Source of the DNA: Mycolicibacterium gilvum
Lineage (GTDB): Bacteria > Actinomycetota > Actinomycetes > Mycobacteriales > Mycobacteriaceae
Direction: 5' to 3'
Assembly: GCF_900454025.1 (NCBI RefSeq)
Contig: NZ_UGQM01000001.1
Location: 5,332,001 to 5,396,000, forward strand
Length of the DNA: 64,000 nt
The notes below the pieces were generated by a model, which made no database searches, was not told where the DNA came from, and saw only the letters and a list, made by a program, of their open reading frames with translations. Positions 1-8,465 of the stretch are shown here, one piece after another. Within the stretch, counting starts at the first letter, position 1. Every line of letters begins with the position of its first letter. The position numbers and the translations under genes are program-made.

Positions 1-663
1 CTCCTGCGTCAGGCCGTAGATGGCCGGGATGGAGTCCAGCGCGAAGAGCAGGTCGGTGGTTCCGAGCGCGACGATGACGAGGAACATCGGCGTCATCAGC
101 CGCTGACCGTTCTCGTGCACCCACAGCCGCAGGCCGTCCCAGGTGTCGGTGAACTTCATCCGCTTCTGCGCGAACCGCACGACCGCGTTGTCGCCGTCGT
201 CGTCGTGGTCGGTGTCCTTGACCAGCTTGATCGCCGTGTACAGCAGAAACGCGCCGAACAGGTAGAACACCCAGGAGAACTGCTCGATGGCCACGGCGCC
301 CAGCGCGATGAAGATGCCGCGGAAGATCAGCGCCAGGATGATGCCGACGAGCAGCGCCTGCTGCTGGTAGATCCGCGGCACCTTGAAGCTGGCCATGATG
401 ATCAGGAAGATGAACAGGTTGTCCACCGAGAGGCTGTATTCGGTGAGCCAGCCCGCGAAGAACTCGACGCCGTACTCGCTGCCGTGGAAAGTCCAGGTCC
501 AGACGCCGAACGCGATGGCGAGCGCGATGTAGATCGTCAGCGCGGTCCCGGTCTCCCGCTTCGAGGGTTCATGGGGTCTGCGCCCGATCACGAGCACATC
601 GAAGAGCAGGATGCCGATCGTCACGGCAAGCGTGATGCCCCACTCGAGTCCACTTACGTTCAT
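1..663 (-). CDS. terC: TerC family integral membrane protein (3' end outside window)
   Basis: Multi-pass membrane protein of the TerC/Alx family, whose members are linked to tellurite resistance and, for Alx/YkoY types, to manganese export. The visible 221 residues start at the ATG complementary to 661-663. They contain the family pattern of hydrophobic helices with acidic residues inside them: EYSLSVDNLFIFLIIM near residue 70 and TTDLLFALDSIPAIYG at the visible end, which carry the conserved intramembrane Asp residues. The C-terminus lies beyond base 1. GGAGGT lies 4 nt upstream of the ATG and can pair with the riboswitch-like leader upstream, so Mn-dependent translational control is likely. 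Family call is firm; transported ion is inferred. Confidence 0.93.
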   Translation of the reverse strand, partial: MNVSGLEWGITLAVTIGILLFDVLVIGRRPHEPSKRETGTALTIYIALAIAFGVWTWTFHGSEYGVEFFAGWLTEYSLSVDNLFIFLIIMASFKVPRIYQQQALLVGIILALIFRGIFIALGAVAIEQFSWVFYLFGAFLLYTAIKLVKDTDHDDDGDNAVVRFAQKRMKFTDTWDGLRLWVHENGQRLMTPMFLVIVALGTTDLLFALDSIPAIYGLTQE

Positions 664-800
664 CAAACCTCCGGTCGCCGTTCCAACGCCGGAGGTCTCT
701 TCCACCACTGCCGAGGCAGTAGGCCCGCAGCACCGGTCGTCCGACGACGGACGACGTGATGACGACACTGCGGCGAAGGAATACTCCCCTCCAAGCGGCT
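664..800 (-). promoter_or_regulatory. Putative yybP-ykoY (manganese) riboswitch in the terC leader
   Basis: Read on the minus strand, the leader contains GGAGGGGAGTA (around 782-792) and, about 90 nt later, GAAGAGACCTCC (691-702). These resemble the two conserved loops of the yybP-ykoY Mn2+ aptamer, closed by a GGAGG/CCTCC P1 helix (788-792 with 691-695). The 3' strand of P1 lies in CCGGAGGT (689-696), the exact complement of ACCTCCGG (667-674) that covers the terC ribosome binding site. P1 formation and RBS sequestration are therefore mutually exclusive. This predicts that Mn2+ binding frees the RBS. Motif match is by eye. Confidence 0.72.
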
Positions 801-867
801 CATCCTGCCAGGCGATGGCCCGACACGCGAAACGGCCCGACGGGGCGAGGTGGTTCCTGACGCTGAG

Positions 868-873
868 TAGTTT
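868..873 (+). promoter_or_regulatory. -10 box TAGTTT, predicts leaderless mRNA from 880
   Basis: TAGTTT fits the mycobacterial TANNNT -10 consensus and ends 7 nt before the GTG at 880, so transcription would begin on the start codon. No Shine-Dalgarno sequence precedes the GTG. No clear -35 element is seen. Confidence 0.6.
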
Positions 874-879
874 GTACCC

Positions 880-3800
880 GTGACGGCCGTGGATCGAACC
901 CCAGAGATCCCTAGTCAGTTCCTGCTCTCGGCATACGCCCCGCAACCGCGCACCCTGATCGACATCCTGGCCGAGACGGCGCGCCGGTTCCCCGACGCGC
1001 CCGCCCTCGACGACGGCACGGTGCAGCTCACCTACGCAGAACTGCTCTCCGACGTCGAGGACAGCGTCGCGTGGCTCGGCGCCCGCGGCATCGGCCGCGG
1101 CGACCGTATCGGGATCCGGATGCCGTCGGGCAGCTACGCGCTCTACGTCGCGATCCTGGCCACCCTCGCCGCCGGCGCGGCCTACGTCCCGGTCGACGCC
1201 GACGATCCGCAGGAGCGCGCCGATTTGGTGTTCACCGAGGCCGGCGTCGTCGCGATCATCACCGAGCGGGGCCTGGTGCGCGGTCCGGGCGCATCCCGCG
1301 GGTGGCGGGCCGCCGCGCCGCTGAGCCGCGACGACGCCTGGATCATCTTCACCTCGGGCTCCACCGGCACCCCGAAGGGCGTCGCGGTCTCGCACCGCAA
1401 CGCGGCCGCGTTCGTCGACGCCGAGGCGAAGATGTTCCTGCAGAACAACCCGCTCGGCCCGGGGGACCGCGTGCTGGCCGGACTGTCCGTCGCGTTCGAC
1501 GCGTCGTGCGAGGAGATGTGGCTGGCGTGGCGGCACGGCGCCTGCCTGGTGCCGGCCCCGCGGTCGCTGGTGCGCAGCGGCATGGACCTCGGTCCGTGGC
1601 TGGTCTCACGGGACATCACCGTCGTGTCCACGGTCCCGACCCTGGCCGCCCTGTGGCCCGCCGAGGCGCTGGAATCGGTGCGGCTGTTGATCTTCGGCGG
1701 TGAGGCCTGCCCGCCCGAGCTGGCCGAGCGCCTCGCCGCCGGACCCGACTCCGCGGGCCGTGAGGTCTGGAACACCTACGGCCCGACCGAGGCGACGGTG
1801 GTCGCGTGTGCGGCGAGGCTGGACGGAGGTTCCGGAGGGCAGGAGCGCAGCGACCAGGGAAATAGGACAGCGGCGGTCAGCATCGGCTTGCCGCTGCCCG
1901 GCTGGGACCTCGCCGTGGTCGACAAGGCCGGGGAACCGGTCGCGGTCGGCGAGGTCGGCGAACTGATCATCGGCGGCGTCGGACTCGCCCGCTACCTCGA
2001 CCCGGACAAGGACGCCGAGAAGTACGCGCCGTTCCCGACCCTGGCGTGGAGCCGCGCGTACCGCAGCGGCGACCTCGTGCGGCTGGAGACCGACGGGCTC
2101 TACTTCGTCGGCCGCGCCGACGACCAGGTCAAGGTCGGCGGCCGCCGCATCGAGCTCGGCGAGGTCGACAACGCGCTGATGAACCTGCCCGGGGTCACCG
2201 GCGCCGCCGCCGCGGTCCGCCGCACCGCCAGCAGCACCCCGCTGCTGGTCGGCTACCTCGCGGTGGCGCCGGGGCTGGAGACGCCGTTCGACATCTCCCG
2301 GGCGCGGGCACAGCTGTCCGAAGCGCTGCCCGCCGCGCTGATCCCGCGGCTGGTCGTCGTCGACGAACTCCCGACCCGCACGTCGGGCAAGGTGGACCGC
2401 GACGCACTGCCGTGGCCGGTCGACAGCGCCGAGAAGGACACCGCAGACGGTTCCGATCTGGGCGGCGGGACGCTCGGGTGGCTGGCCGGCGTGTGGCGCG
2501 ACGTGCTGGCCGCCCCGATCGACGGTCCCGAGGCCGACTTCCACGCCCTCGGCGGCGGCTCGCTGTCGGCGGCGCAGCTCGTCGCCGCGCTGCGGCAGCG
2601 CTACCCGCAGGTCACCGTCGCCGACCTCTACGACCATCCCCGACTGGGTTCGCTGGCCGGCTACCTCGACGAACTCGATCCGCCCGCGGCGGTCGAGACC
2701 CGCACGGTTACGCCGGTCTCCAGGCTGACCCAGGCGGTGCAGGTGGCGCTGACCGTCCCGCTGGCGGTGCTGACCGGCCTGCAGTGGGTGGTCTGGCTGG
2801 CGGTCGCCAACAACATCGCCGCCGAGTTCTCTCTGGTCGACTGGGTGTCGCCGGTCAGCTGGTGGTGGGTGCTCGCCGGGTTCCTGGTGTTCGTCACCCC
2901 TCCCGGCCGGATGAGCATCGCGGTGTTCGGCGCCCGGATCCTCGTCGGGAGCCTGCAGCCGGGCACCTATGCCCGCGGCGGTTCGGTCCATCTGCGCGTA
3001 TGGCTGGCCGAGCGGCTCGCGGACGCCAGCGGCGCCGAGAACATGGCCGGGGCACCGTGGCTCGTCTACTACGCCCGCGCGCTCGGCAACAGGGTGGGCA
3101 GCGGGGTGGACCTGCACTCCGCGCCGCCGGTGACCGGGATGCTGACGCTCGGGCATCGCTGCTCGATCGAACCCGAGGTCGACCTGACCGGGCACTGGAT
3201 CGACGGCGACCTGTTCCACGTCGGCCCGATCACCGTCGGCAACGACGCGACCGTCGGCGCCCGCACGACGCTGCTGCCCGGCGCCGTCGTCGGCAAGAAC
3301 GCCGACGTCGCACCGGGTTCCGGCGTGATCGGCAAGGTCAAGAACGGGCAGTACTGGAAGGGCTCGCCGGCGGTGAAGTCCGGCAAGGCCAAGCACCCGT
3401 GGCCCGATCACCGCCCGCCGCGGGCGCCGGTGTGGGTCGCGATGTACGGCGTCACCTCGCTGCTGCTGGCCGCGCTGCCGCTGACCGCGCTCGCGGCCGG
3501 GCTGGCCGTGATCGGTTGGGGCGTGCGCGGGACGTCGACGGTGACGTCGGCGATCGTTCCGGCGCTGCTGTGGGCCGTGCCCGCGACGGCAGCCGCGGTG
3601 CTGGTGTACGCGACGCTGACGGTCATCGGTGTGCGTCTGCTCGCGATCGGGCTGACCGAGGGCTACCACCCGGTGCGCAGCCGGCCGGGCTGGCAGCTGT
3701 GGGCCACCGAGCGTCTGATGGACTCCGCCCGCACCTACCTGTTCCCGGTCTACGCGGGCCTGCTCACCCCGTGGTGGCTGCGGCTGCTCGGCGCGACGGT

Positions 3801-4863
3801 CGGTAAGGGCACCGAGATCTCGACCGCGCTGCTGATCCCGAAGTTCACCGTCATCGAGGACGGCGCGTTCCTCGCCGACGACACGATGGTCGCGTCCTAC
3901 GAACTCGGCGGCGGCTGGATCCACGTCGCGCGGGCCACCGTCGGCAAGCGCGCCTTCCTCGGCAACTCGGGCATCACCCAACCCGGGCGCAGGGTTCCCG
4001 ACGACGGCCTCGTCGCCGTCCTGTCCGCGACACCGCGCAAGGCCAAGGCCGGCTCGTCGTGGCTGGGCAGCCCGCCGGTGCGGTTGCGGCGCCGTCCGAC
4101 GGCCGCCGACGCGCTGCGCACCTTCCATCCGTCCGTCCGGCTCAAGATGTTGCGCGCCACCGTCGAGATGTTCCGGTTCGTCCCGGTGGTGGTGACGTTC
4201 ACGCTCGGGATCGCGGTGCTGTTCGCGATCCAGGCGGCGGCGGTGCACGTCGGGTGGCCGTGGGCGGCGCTCGCCGCGGGTCCGGTGCTGCTGGCCGCCG
4301 GCGCGGTGGCCGGCGCGATCGCCGTGATCGCCAAATGGCTTGTGATCGGGCGGATCACCGCGATCGAACATCCGCTGTGGTCGTCGTTCGTGTGGCGCAA
4401 CGAGGTGGCCGACACCTTCGTCGAGACGGTGGCCGCGCCGTGGTTCGCCCGCGCCGCATCGGGTACGCCGGTGATGAACCTCTGGCTGAGGGGCCTGGGC
4501 GCGACGATCGGACGCGGTGTGTGGTGTGAGACCTACTGGCTTCCCGAAGCCGACCTGGTGACGCTCGACGACGGGGCCACGGTCAACCGGGGCTGCGTCG
4601 TGCAGACCCACCTGTTCCACGACAGGATCATGCGGATGGACACCGTGGTGCTCGAGGCGGGCGCAACGCTCGGACCGCACTGCGTCGCGCTGCCCGCCGC
4701 GCGCATCGGCGCCGGGGCGACGGTCGGGCCCGCGTCCCTGGTGATGCGCGGCGACGAGGTGCCGCCGTCGACGAGGTGGCAGGGTAACCCGATCGCGGTG
4801 TGGAATCCGCCGCGCAAGAAGCGCGAGTCCGACCCCAAACCCAAGAAGTCTGCGGCCGCGTGA
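880..4863 (+). CDS. Pls/PosA-type NRPS-like protein: adenylation, carrier and hexapeptide acyltransferase domains
   Basis: Protein of 1327 residues. An AMP-forming adenylation domain fills residues ~20-510, with P-loop FTSGSTGTPKG (~157-167), NTYGPTEAT (~297) and YRSGDLVR (~393). A carrier domain follows, with the phosphopantetheine Ser about residue 562 in LGGGSLSAAQ. The rest alternates membrane segments (about 640-690, 860-950, 1100-1160) with three left-handed beta-helix hexapeptide blocks (about 770-850, 985-1060, 1210-1300) typical of acyl/acetyl transferases. It probably activates an amino or carboxylic acid, loads it on its own carrier and transfers it to a membrane acceptor; the substrate is unknown. 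The GTG at 880 is chosen from the -10 box 7 nt upstream. Its stop overlaps the next gene by 4 nt. Confidence 0.88.
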   Translation: MTAVDRTPEIPSQFLLSAYAPQPRTLIDILAETARRFPDAPALDDGTVQLTYAELLSDVEDSVAWLGARGIGRGDRIGIRMPSGSYALYVAILATLAAGAAYVPVDADDPQERADLVFTEAGVVAIITERGLVRGPGASRGWRAAAPLSRDDAWIIFTSGSTGTPKGVAVSHRNAAAFVDAEAKMFLQNNPLGPGDRVLAGLSVAFDASCEEMWLAWRHGACLVPAPRSLVRSGMDLGPWLVSRDITVVSTVPTLAALWPAEALESVRLLIFGGEACPPELAERLAAGPDSAGREVWNTYGPTEATVVACAARLDGGSGGQERSDQGNRTAAVSIGLPLPGWDLAVVDKAGEPVAVGEVGELIIGGVGLARYLDPDKDAEKYAPFPTLAWSRAYRSGDLVRLETDGLYFVGRADDQVKVGGRRIELGEVDNALMNLPGVTGAAAAVRRTASSTPLLVGYLAVAPGLETPFDISRARAQLSEALPAALIPRLVVVDELPTRTSGKVDRDALPWPVDSAEKDTADGSDLGGGTLGWLAGVWRDVLAAPIDGPEADFHALGGGSLSAAQLVAALRQRYPQVTVADLYDHPRLGSLAGYLDELDPPAAVETRTVTPVSRLTQAVQVALTVPLAVLTGLQWVVWLAVANNIAAEFSLVDWVSPVSWWWVLAGFLVFVTPPGRMSIAVFGARILVGSLQPGTYARGGSVHLRVWLAERLADASGAENMAGAPWLVYYARALGNRVGSGVDLHSAPPVTGMLTLGHRCSIEPEVDLTGHWIDGDLFHVGPITVGNDATVGARTTLLPGAVVGKNADVAPGSGVIGKVKNGQYWKGSPAVKSGKAKHPWPDHRPPRAPVWVAMYGVTSLLLAALPLTALAAGLAVIGWGVRGTSTVTSAIVPALLWAVPATAAAVLVYATLTVIGVRLLAIGLTEGYHPVRSRPGWQLWATERLMDSARTYLFPVYAGLLTPWWLRLLGATVGKGTEISTALLIPKFTVIEDGAFLADDTMVASYELGGGWIHVARATVGKRAFLGNSGITQPGRRVPDDGLVAVLSATPRKAKAGSSWLGSPPVRLRRRPTAADALRTFHPSVRLKMLRATVEMFRFVPVVVTFTLGIAVLFAIQAAAVHVGWPWAALAAGPVLLAAGAVAGAIAVIAKWLVIGRITAIEHPLWSSFVWRNEVADTFVETVAAPWFARAASGTPVMNLWLRGLGATIGRGVWCETYWLPEADLVTLDDGATVNRGCVVQTHLFHDRIMRMDTVVLEAGATLGPHCVALPAARIGAGATVGPASLVMRGDEVPPSTRWQGNPIAVWNPPRKKRESDPKPKKSAAA

Positions 4864-6206
4864 CGGCACGGAAACGGGTGTCCAAGAAGAACTCCTCCCC
4901 CGTCATCGACCCGTATCTGCCCGAGGCGGGCAACTTCGGGTACCGGGTGTCGCGCTACGAACTCGACCTGGAGTACAAGACGACCATCAACAGGCTCAGC
5001 GGGTCGGCGGCGATCACCGCCGTCACGCTCGCCGAGATCAAGACGTTCACCCTCGATCTCGCCGACGCACTGTCGGTGTCGAAGGTGTCCGTCAACGGCA
5101 AGCGGCCGGCCCACTACCGCACTGCGGCAGGCAAACTCCACATCACGCTGGCCGAGCGCCTGCCCGCCGGCGCGGCGATGACCGTCGGGATCCGCTACAG
5201 CGGGAACCCGCGCCCCAATCGAACCCCATGGGGCGACGTCGGTTTCGAGGAGCTCACCGAGGGCGTGCTGGTGGCCGGGCAACCCAACGGCGCGTCGTCG
5301 TGGTTCCCGTGCGACGACCATCCCGCCGCCAAGGCCAGCTTTCGGGTGCAGATCGCCACCGAGAGCCCGTATTTCGCGCTGGCCAACGGAAAGCTGCTGT
5401 CGCGGCGCCCCCGGGCCGGGATGACGACATGGGTCTACGAGCAGTCCGAGCCGACGTCGACGTATCTGATCACGCTGCAGATCGGCGTGTACAACCGGCA
5501 CCGCCTGTCCAAGAACGGCGTCGAGATCTTCGCGGTCCTGCCCGACCGGTTGCGTCGCGAGTTCGCCCACGACTTCTGCCGCCAGCCCCAGATGATGAAG
5601 CTGTTCACCAAACTGTTCGGGCCCTACCCGCTGGCCACCGGCTACACCGTGGTCGTGACCGACGATGATCTCGAAATACCCCTTGAGGCACAAGGGATCT
5701 CGATATTCGGTGCCAACCACTGCGACGGCAGTCGCAAGGCCGAGCGGCTGATCGCCCACGAGCTCGCCCACCAGTGGTTCGGCAACTCGGTCACCGTGCA
5801 GAGGTGGCGCCACATCTGGCTGCACGAAGGCTTCGCCTGCTACGCCGAGTGGCTGTGGTCGGAGCACTGCGGCGAGCGCACCGCGCAGCAGTGGGCGCAG
5901 CACTACCACCACCGGCTCAAGCACTCCCCGCACGATCTGGTGCTCGCCGACCCGGGGCCCCGCGACATGTTCGACGACCGCGTCTACAAGCGCGGCGCGC
6001 TGACCCTGCACGTGCTACGGCAGCGCATCGGCGACGCGAATTTCTTTGCGCTGCTGAAGGACTGGACGACCCGGTACCGGCACTCGAGCGTCGTGACCGA
6101 TGACTTCCTCGGTCTCGCCTCCCAGTATTCCGACGAGTCGCTGCGGTCGTTGTGGGCGGCGTGGCTGTACTCGACGGAGGTTCCGGCGCTGGACGCCGGG
6201 TCGTGA
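4860..6206 (+). CDS. M1 family zinc metallopeptidase
   Basis: A 448-residue aminopeptidase-type protein. The zinc site is HELAH at residues 300-304 with the third ligand E323 (WLHEGF), the HExxH-x18-E pattern of M1 gluzincins. The substrate-binding GAMEN loop is not canonical: the equivalent stretch reads EAQGISIFGAN. It has the N-terminal beta domain and catalytic domain only and lacks the long C-terminal helical domain of full-size aminopeptidase N, as in other short actinobacterial members. No signal peptide is seen. The GTG at 4860 overlaps the upstream TGA (GTGA), so translation is coupled to the NRPS-like gene. The substrate is unknown. Confidence 0.88.
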   Translation: MTARKRVSKKNSSPVIDPYLPEAGNFGYRVSRYELDLEYKTTINRLSGSAAITAVTLAEIKTFTLDLADALSVSKVSVNGKRPAHYRTAAGKLHITLAERLPAGAAMTVGIRYSGNPRPNRTPWGDVGFEELTEGVLVAGQPNGASSWFPCDDHPAAKASFRVQIATESPYFALANGKLLSRRPRAGMTTWVYEQSEPTSTYLITLQIGVYNRHRLSKNGVEIFAVLPDRLRREFAHDFCRQPQMMKLFTKLFGPYPLATGYTVVVTDDDLEIPLEAQGISIFGANHCDGSRKAERLIAHELAHQWFGNSVTVQRWRHIWLHEGFACYAEWLWSEHCGERTAQQWAQHYHHRLKHSPHDLVLADPGPRDMFDDRVYKRGALTLHVLRQRIGDANFFALLKDWTTRYRHSSVVTDDFLGLASQYSDESLRSLWAAWLYSTEVPALDAGS

Positions 6207-7474
6207 CCGACGCGACCGCGGGGCCGTCCGGTGCGGTGAGCCGGGCCAGCGTGGTCCGGGTCGGCGTGGCGACGGCACTGTCGGCGCTGTGCGGATACGC
6301 GGTGCTCTACCTCGCCGCCCGCGACCTCGAGCCGGCCGGCTTCTCCGTCTTCGGAGTGTTCTGGGGGGCCTTCGGCCTCGTCAGCGGCGCCGCGTTCGGC
6401 CTGCTCCAGGAGACGACACGCGAGGTGCGCCACCCGTCCGCCGGCACCGCGCACCGGCACACCCGCCCGCTGGCCGTCGCGGCCGCGGTCGGGGTCGCCG
6501 CGGCGGCGGCCATCGGGGTCTCCGCCCCACTGTGGTCGGCGCACGTGTTCGTCGACGCCCGCATGCTCAGCGTGGCCCTGCTCTGCGCAGGCCTGGCCGG
6601 GTTCTGCGTGCACACCACGCTGCTCGGCGCGCTCGCCGGGATGGGCCGCTGGTCGGACTACGGCGCGCTGATGGTCACCGACGCGGCACTGCGCGTCGTC
6701 GTCGCGGCGGCCGGGTTCGCGGCCGGCTGGGGTCTGGGCGGGTACCTGTGGGCGACGGTCGCGGGCGCCTTCAGCTGGCTGCTGATGCTGCTGGTCTCCC
6801 CCGCGACGCGGGCTGCCGCGCGGGTGCAGACCACCGGCGGCACAGCCACGTTCCTGCGCGGCGCCGGGCACTCCATGGCCGCGGCGGGGGCGAGCGCGGT
6901 GCTCGTGATGGGTTTTCCGGTGCTGCTCGCCGCCACCTCCGGTGACCTCGGCGCCACCGGCGGGGTGGTGATCCTCGCGGTCACGCTCACCCGGGCGCCG
7001 CTGCTGGTGCCGTTGACCGCGATGCAGGGAAATCTGATCGCGTACTTCATCGACCAGCGCGCGCATCGGCTCAAGGCCCTGCTGGCACCGTCGGCCCTGG
7101 TCGCAGCGCTGGGGGCAGGCGGTGTCGTCCTCGCCGCGGTCTTCGGCCCCTGGCTGCTGCGCGAAGCCTTCGGCGCCCAGTACCGCGCCGACGGCGCGCT
7201 CCTGGCCTGGCTGACCGTCGCCGCCGTCGCGATCGCGCTGTTGACGCTCACCGGCGCCGCGACCGTCGCCGCCGCGCTGCACCGCGCGTACGCGGCGGGG
7301 TGGGTCATCGCCACCGCCGCCGCGGCCCTGCTGCTGATGCTGCCGCTGGACCTGGAGATCCGCGCGGTGGTGGCGCTGCTGTGCGGGCCTCTGCTCGGGA
7401 TCGCGGTGCACCTGAGTGCCCTTGCCCGGGACCGCGACGGCGTCGCGCCCACCTATGCTGCGATCGACGACTGA
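6203..7474 (+). CDS. Lipopolysaccharide/polysaccharide flippase-like membrane protein (Rv3630-like)
   Basis: A 423-residue, strongly hydrophobic protein with about 12 predicted membrane segments and short polar loops, resembling the MATE/Wzx-like polysaccharide exporter superfamily. Length and position match M. tuberculosis Rv3630. The GTG at 6203 overlaps the M1 peptidase stop by 4 nt (GTGA); an in-frame upstream extension to 6152 lies inside the peptidase gene and is unlikely. Neighbouring GalE and GT-C-like genes suggest a role in moving a lipid-linked sugar across the membrane. The family is inferred from topology, with no diagnostic motif. Confidence 0.7.
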   Translation: MTDATAGPSGAVSRASVVRVGVATALSALCGYAVLYLAARDLEPAGFSVFGVFWGAFGLVSGAAFGLLQETTREVRHPSAGTAHRHTRPLAVAAAVGVAAAAAIGVSAPLWSAHVFVDARMLSVALLCAGLAGFCVHTTLLGALAGMGRWSDYGALMVTDAALRVVVAAAGFAAGWGLGGYLWATVAGAFSWLLMLLVSPATRAAARVQTTGGTATFLRGAGHSMAAAGASAVLVMGFPVLLAATSGDLGATGGVVILAVTLTRAPLLVPLTAMQGNLIAYFIDQRAHRLKALLAPSALVAALGAGGVVLAAVFGPWLLREAFGAQYRADGALLAWLTVAAVAIALLTLTGAATVAAALHRAYAAGWVIATAAAALLLMLPLDLEIRAVVALLCGPLLGIAVHLSALARDRDGVAPTYAAIDD

Positions 7475-7483
7475 GGAGGCAAC

Positions 7484-8461
7484 ATGAGCTGGCTGATCAC
7501 CGGTGGGGCCGGATACATCGGTTCGCACGTGGCCCGCGCGATGCTGGAGGCCGGCCGCGACGTCGTCGTCATCGACGATCTGTCCAGCGGCTTCGAGAGC
7601 TTCGTCCCCGACGGCGCCGCCTTCGTCAAGGGCACACTGCTCGACGCGGCGCTCGTCGACGACACCCTGACGCGTTTCGACGTCGACGGGGTGATCCATA
7701 TCGCGGGCTACAAGTACGCGGGCGAGTCGGTCAAGAGACCGCTGCACACCTACGAGCAGAACGTGTCGACCACGGTGATCCTGCTGCAGGCGATGGAGAC
7801 CCGCGGCGTCGGTCAGATCGTGTTCTCCTCCAGCGCGGCGACATTCGGCACCCCCGACGTGGACATCGTCGACGAGTCGACCCCGACGACACCGGAATCG
7901 CCGTACGGCGAGACGAAGCTGATCGGCGAGTGGCTGCTCCGCGATGCCGGGCGCGCCTCGGGCCTGCGGCACACCAGCCTGCGGTACTTCAACGTCGTCG
8001 GGTCCGGGGCGGTGGAACTGTTCGACGCCAGCCCGCACAACCTGTTCCCCCTCGTGTTCGACATGCTGTTCCGCGGTGAGACGCCCCGCATCAACGGCGA
8101 CGACTACCCGACCCCGGACGGCACCTGCGTGCGTGACTACATCCACGTCAGCGATCTGGCGCTCGCGCACGTCGCCGCGGCGCAACGGCTCGCCGCCGGG
8201 GAGCCCGTCGAACCCGTGTACAACCTCGGCAGCGGGGCGGGCACGTCGGTGCGCGAGATCATGACCGCGATGAGGACGGTGACCGGTGTCGACTTCGAAC
8301 CCGTCGTCATGCCACGCCGGCCCGGAGACCCCGCCCGCATCGTCGCGGCCGGTGACCTTGCGGCCCGCGACCTGGGCTGGAGCAACCGTCATTCCCTGGA
8401 GGAGATGGTCGCCTCGGCGTGGCGGGCCCGCCAACACGCCGGAGACGCGTATCCGCGCTAG
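7484..8461 (+). CDS. galE: UDP-glucose 4-epimerase (GalE-type SDR)
   Basis: A 325-residue extended short-chain dehydrogenase. The NAD-binding motif TGGAGYIGSH lies at residues 5-14 and the catalytic YGETK (Y141, K145) follows SPYG; the FSSSAAT motif holds the catalytic Ser/Thr region and RYFNVVG the typical GalE strand. It interconverts UDP-Glc and UDP-Gal (or the N-acetyl forms) in the cytoplasm, supplying galactose for envelope polymers. A strong GAGGAGG ribosome binding site precedes the ATG, 9 nt after the previous stop. The gene runs plus-strand within the cluster, whereas M. tuberculosis galE1 (Rv3634c) is minus-strand, so it may be a different paralogue. Confidence 0.9.
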   Translation: MSWLITGGAGYIGSHVARAMLEAGRDVVVIDDLSSGFESFVPDGAAFVKGTLLDAALVDDTLTRFDVDGVIHIAGYKYAGESVKRPLHTYEQNVSTTVILLQAMETRGVGQIVFSSSAATFGTPDVDIVDESTPTTPESPYGETKLIGEWLLRDAGRASGLRHTSLRYFNVVGSGAVELFDASPHNLFPLVFDMLFRGETPRINGDDYPTPDGTCVRDYIHVSDLALAHVAAAQRLAAGEPVEPVYNLGSGAGTSVREIMTAMRTVTGVDFEPVVMPRRPGDPARIVAAGDLAARDLGWSNRHSLEEMVASAWRARQHAGDAYPR

Positions 8462-8465
8462 CTCT

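Noticed and set aside
1606..4869. A 1087-residue minus-strand frame over the NRPS-like gene
   Set aside because: Composition is Arg/His/Gln-rich without domains and it mirrors the codon bias of the plus-strand gene; long antisense frames are expected at this GC content.
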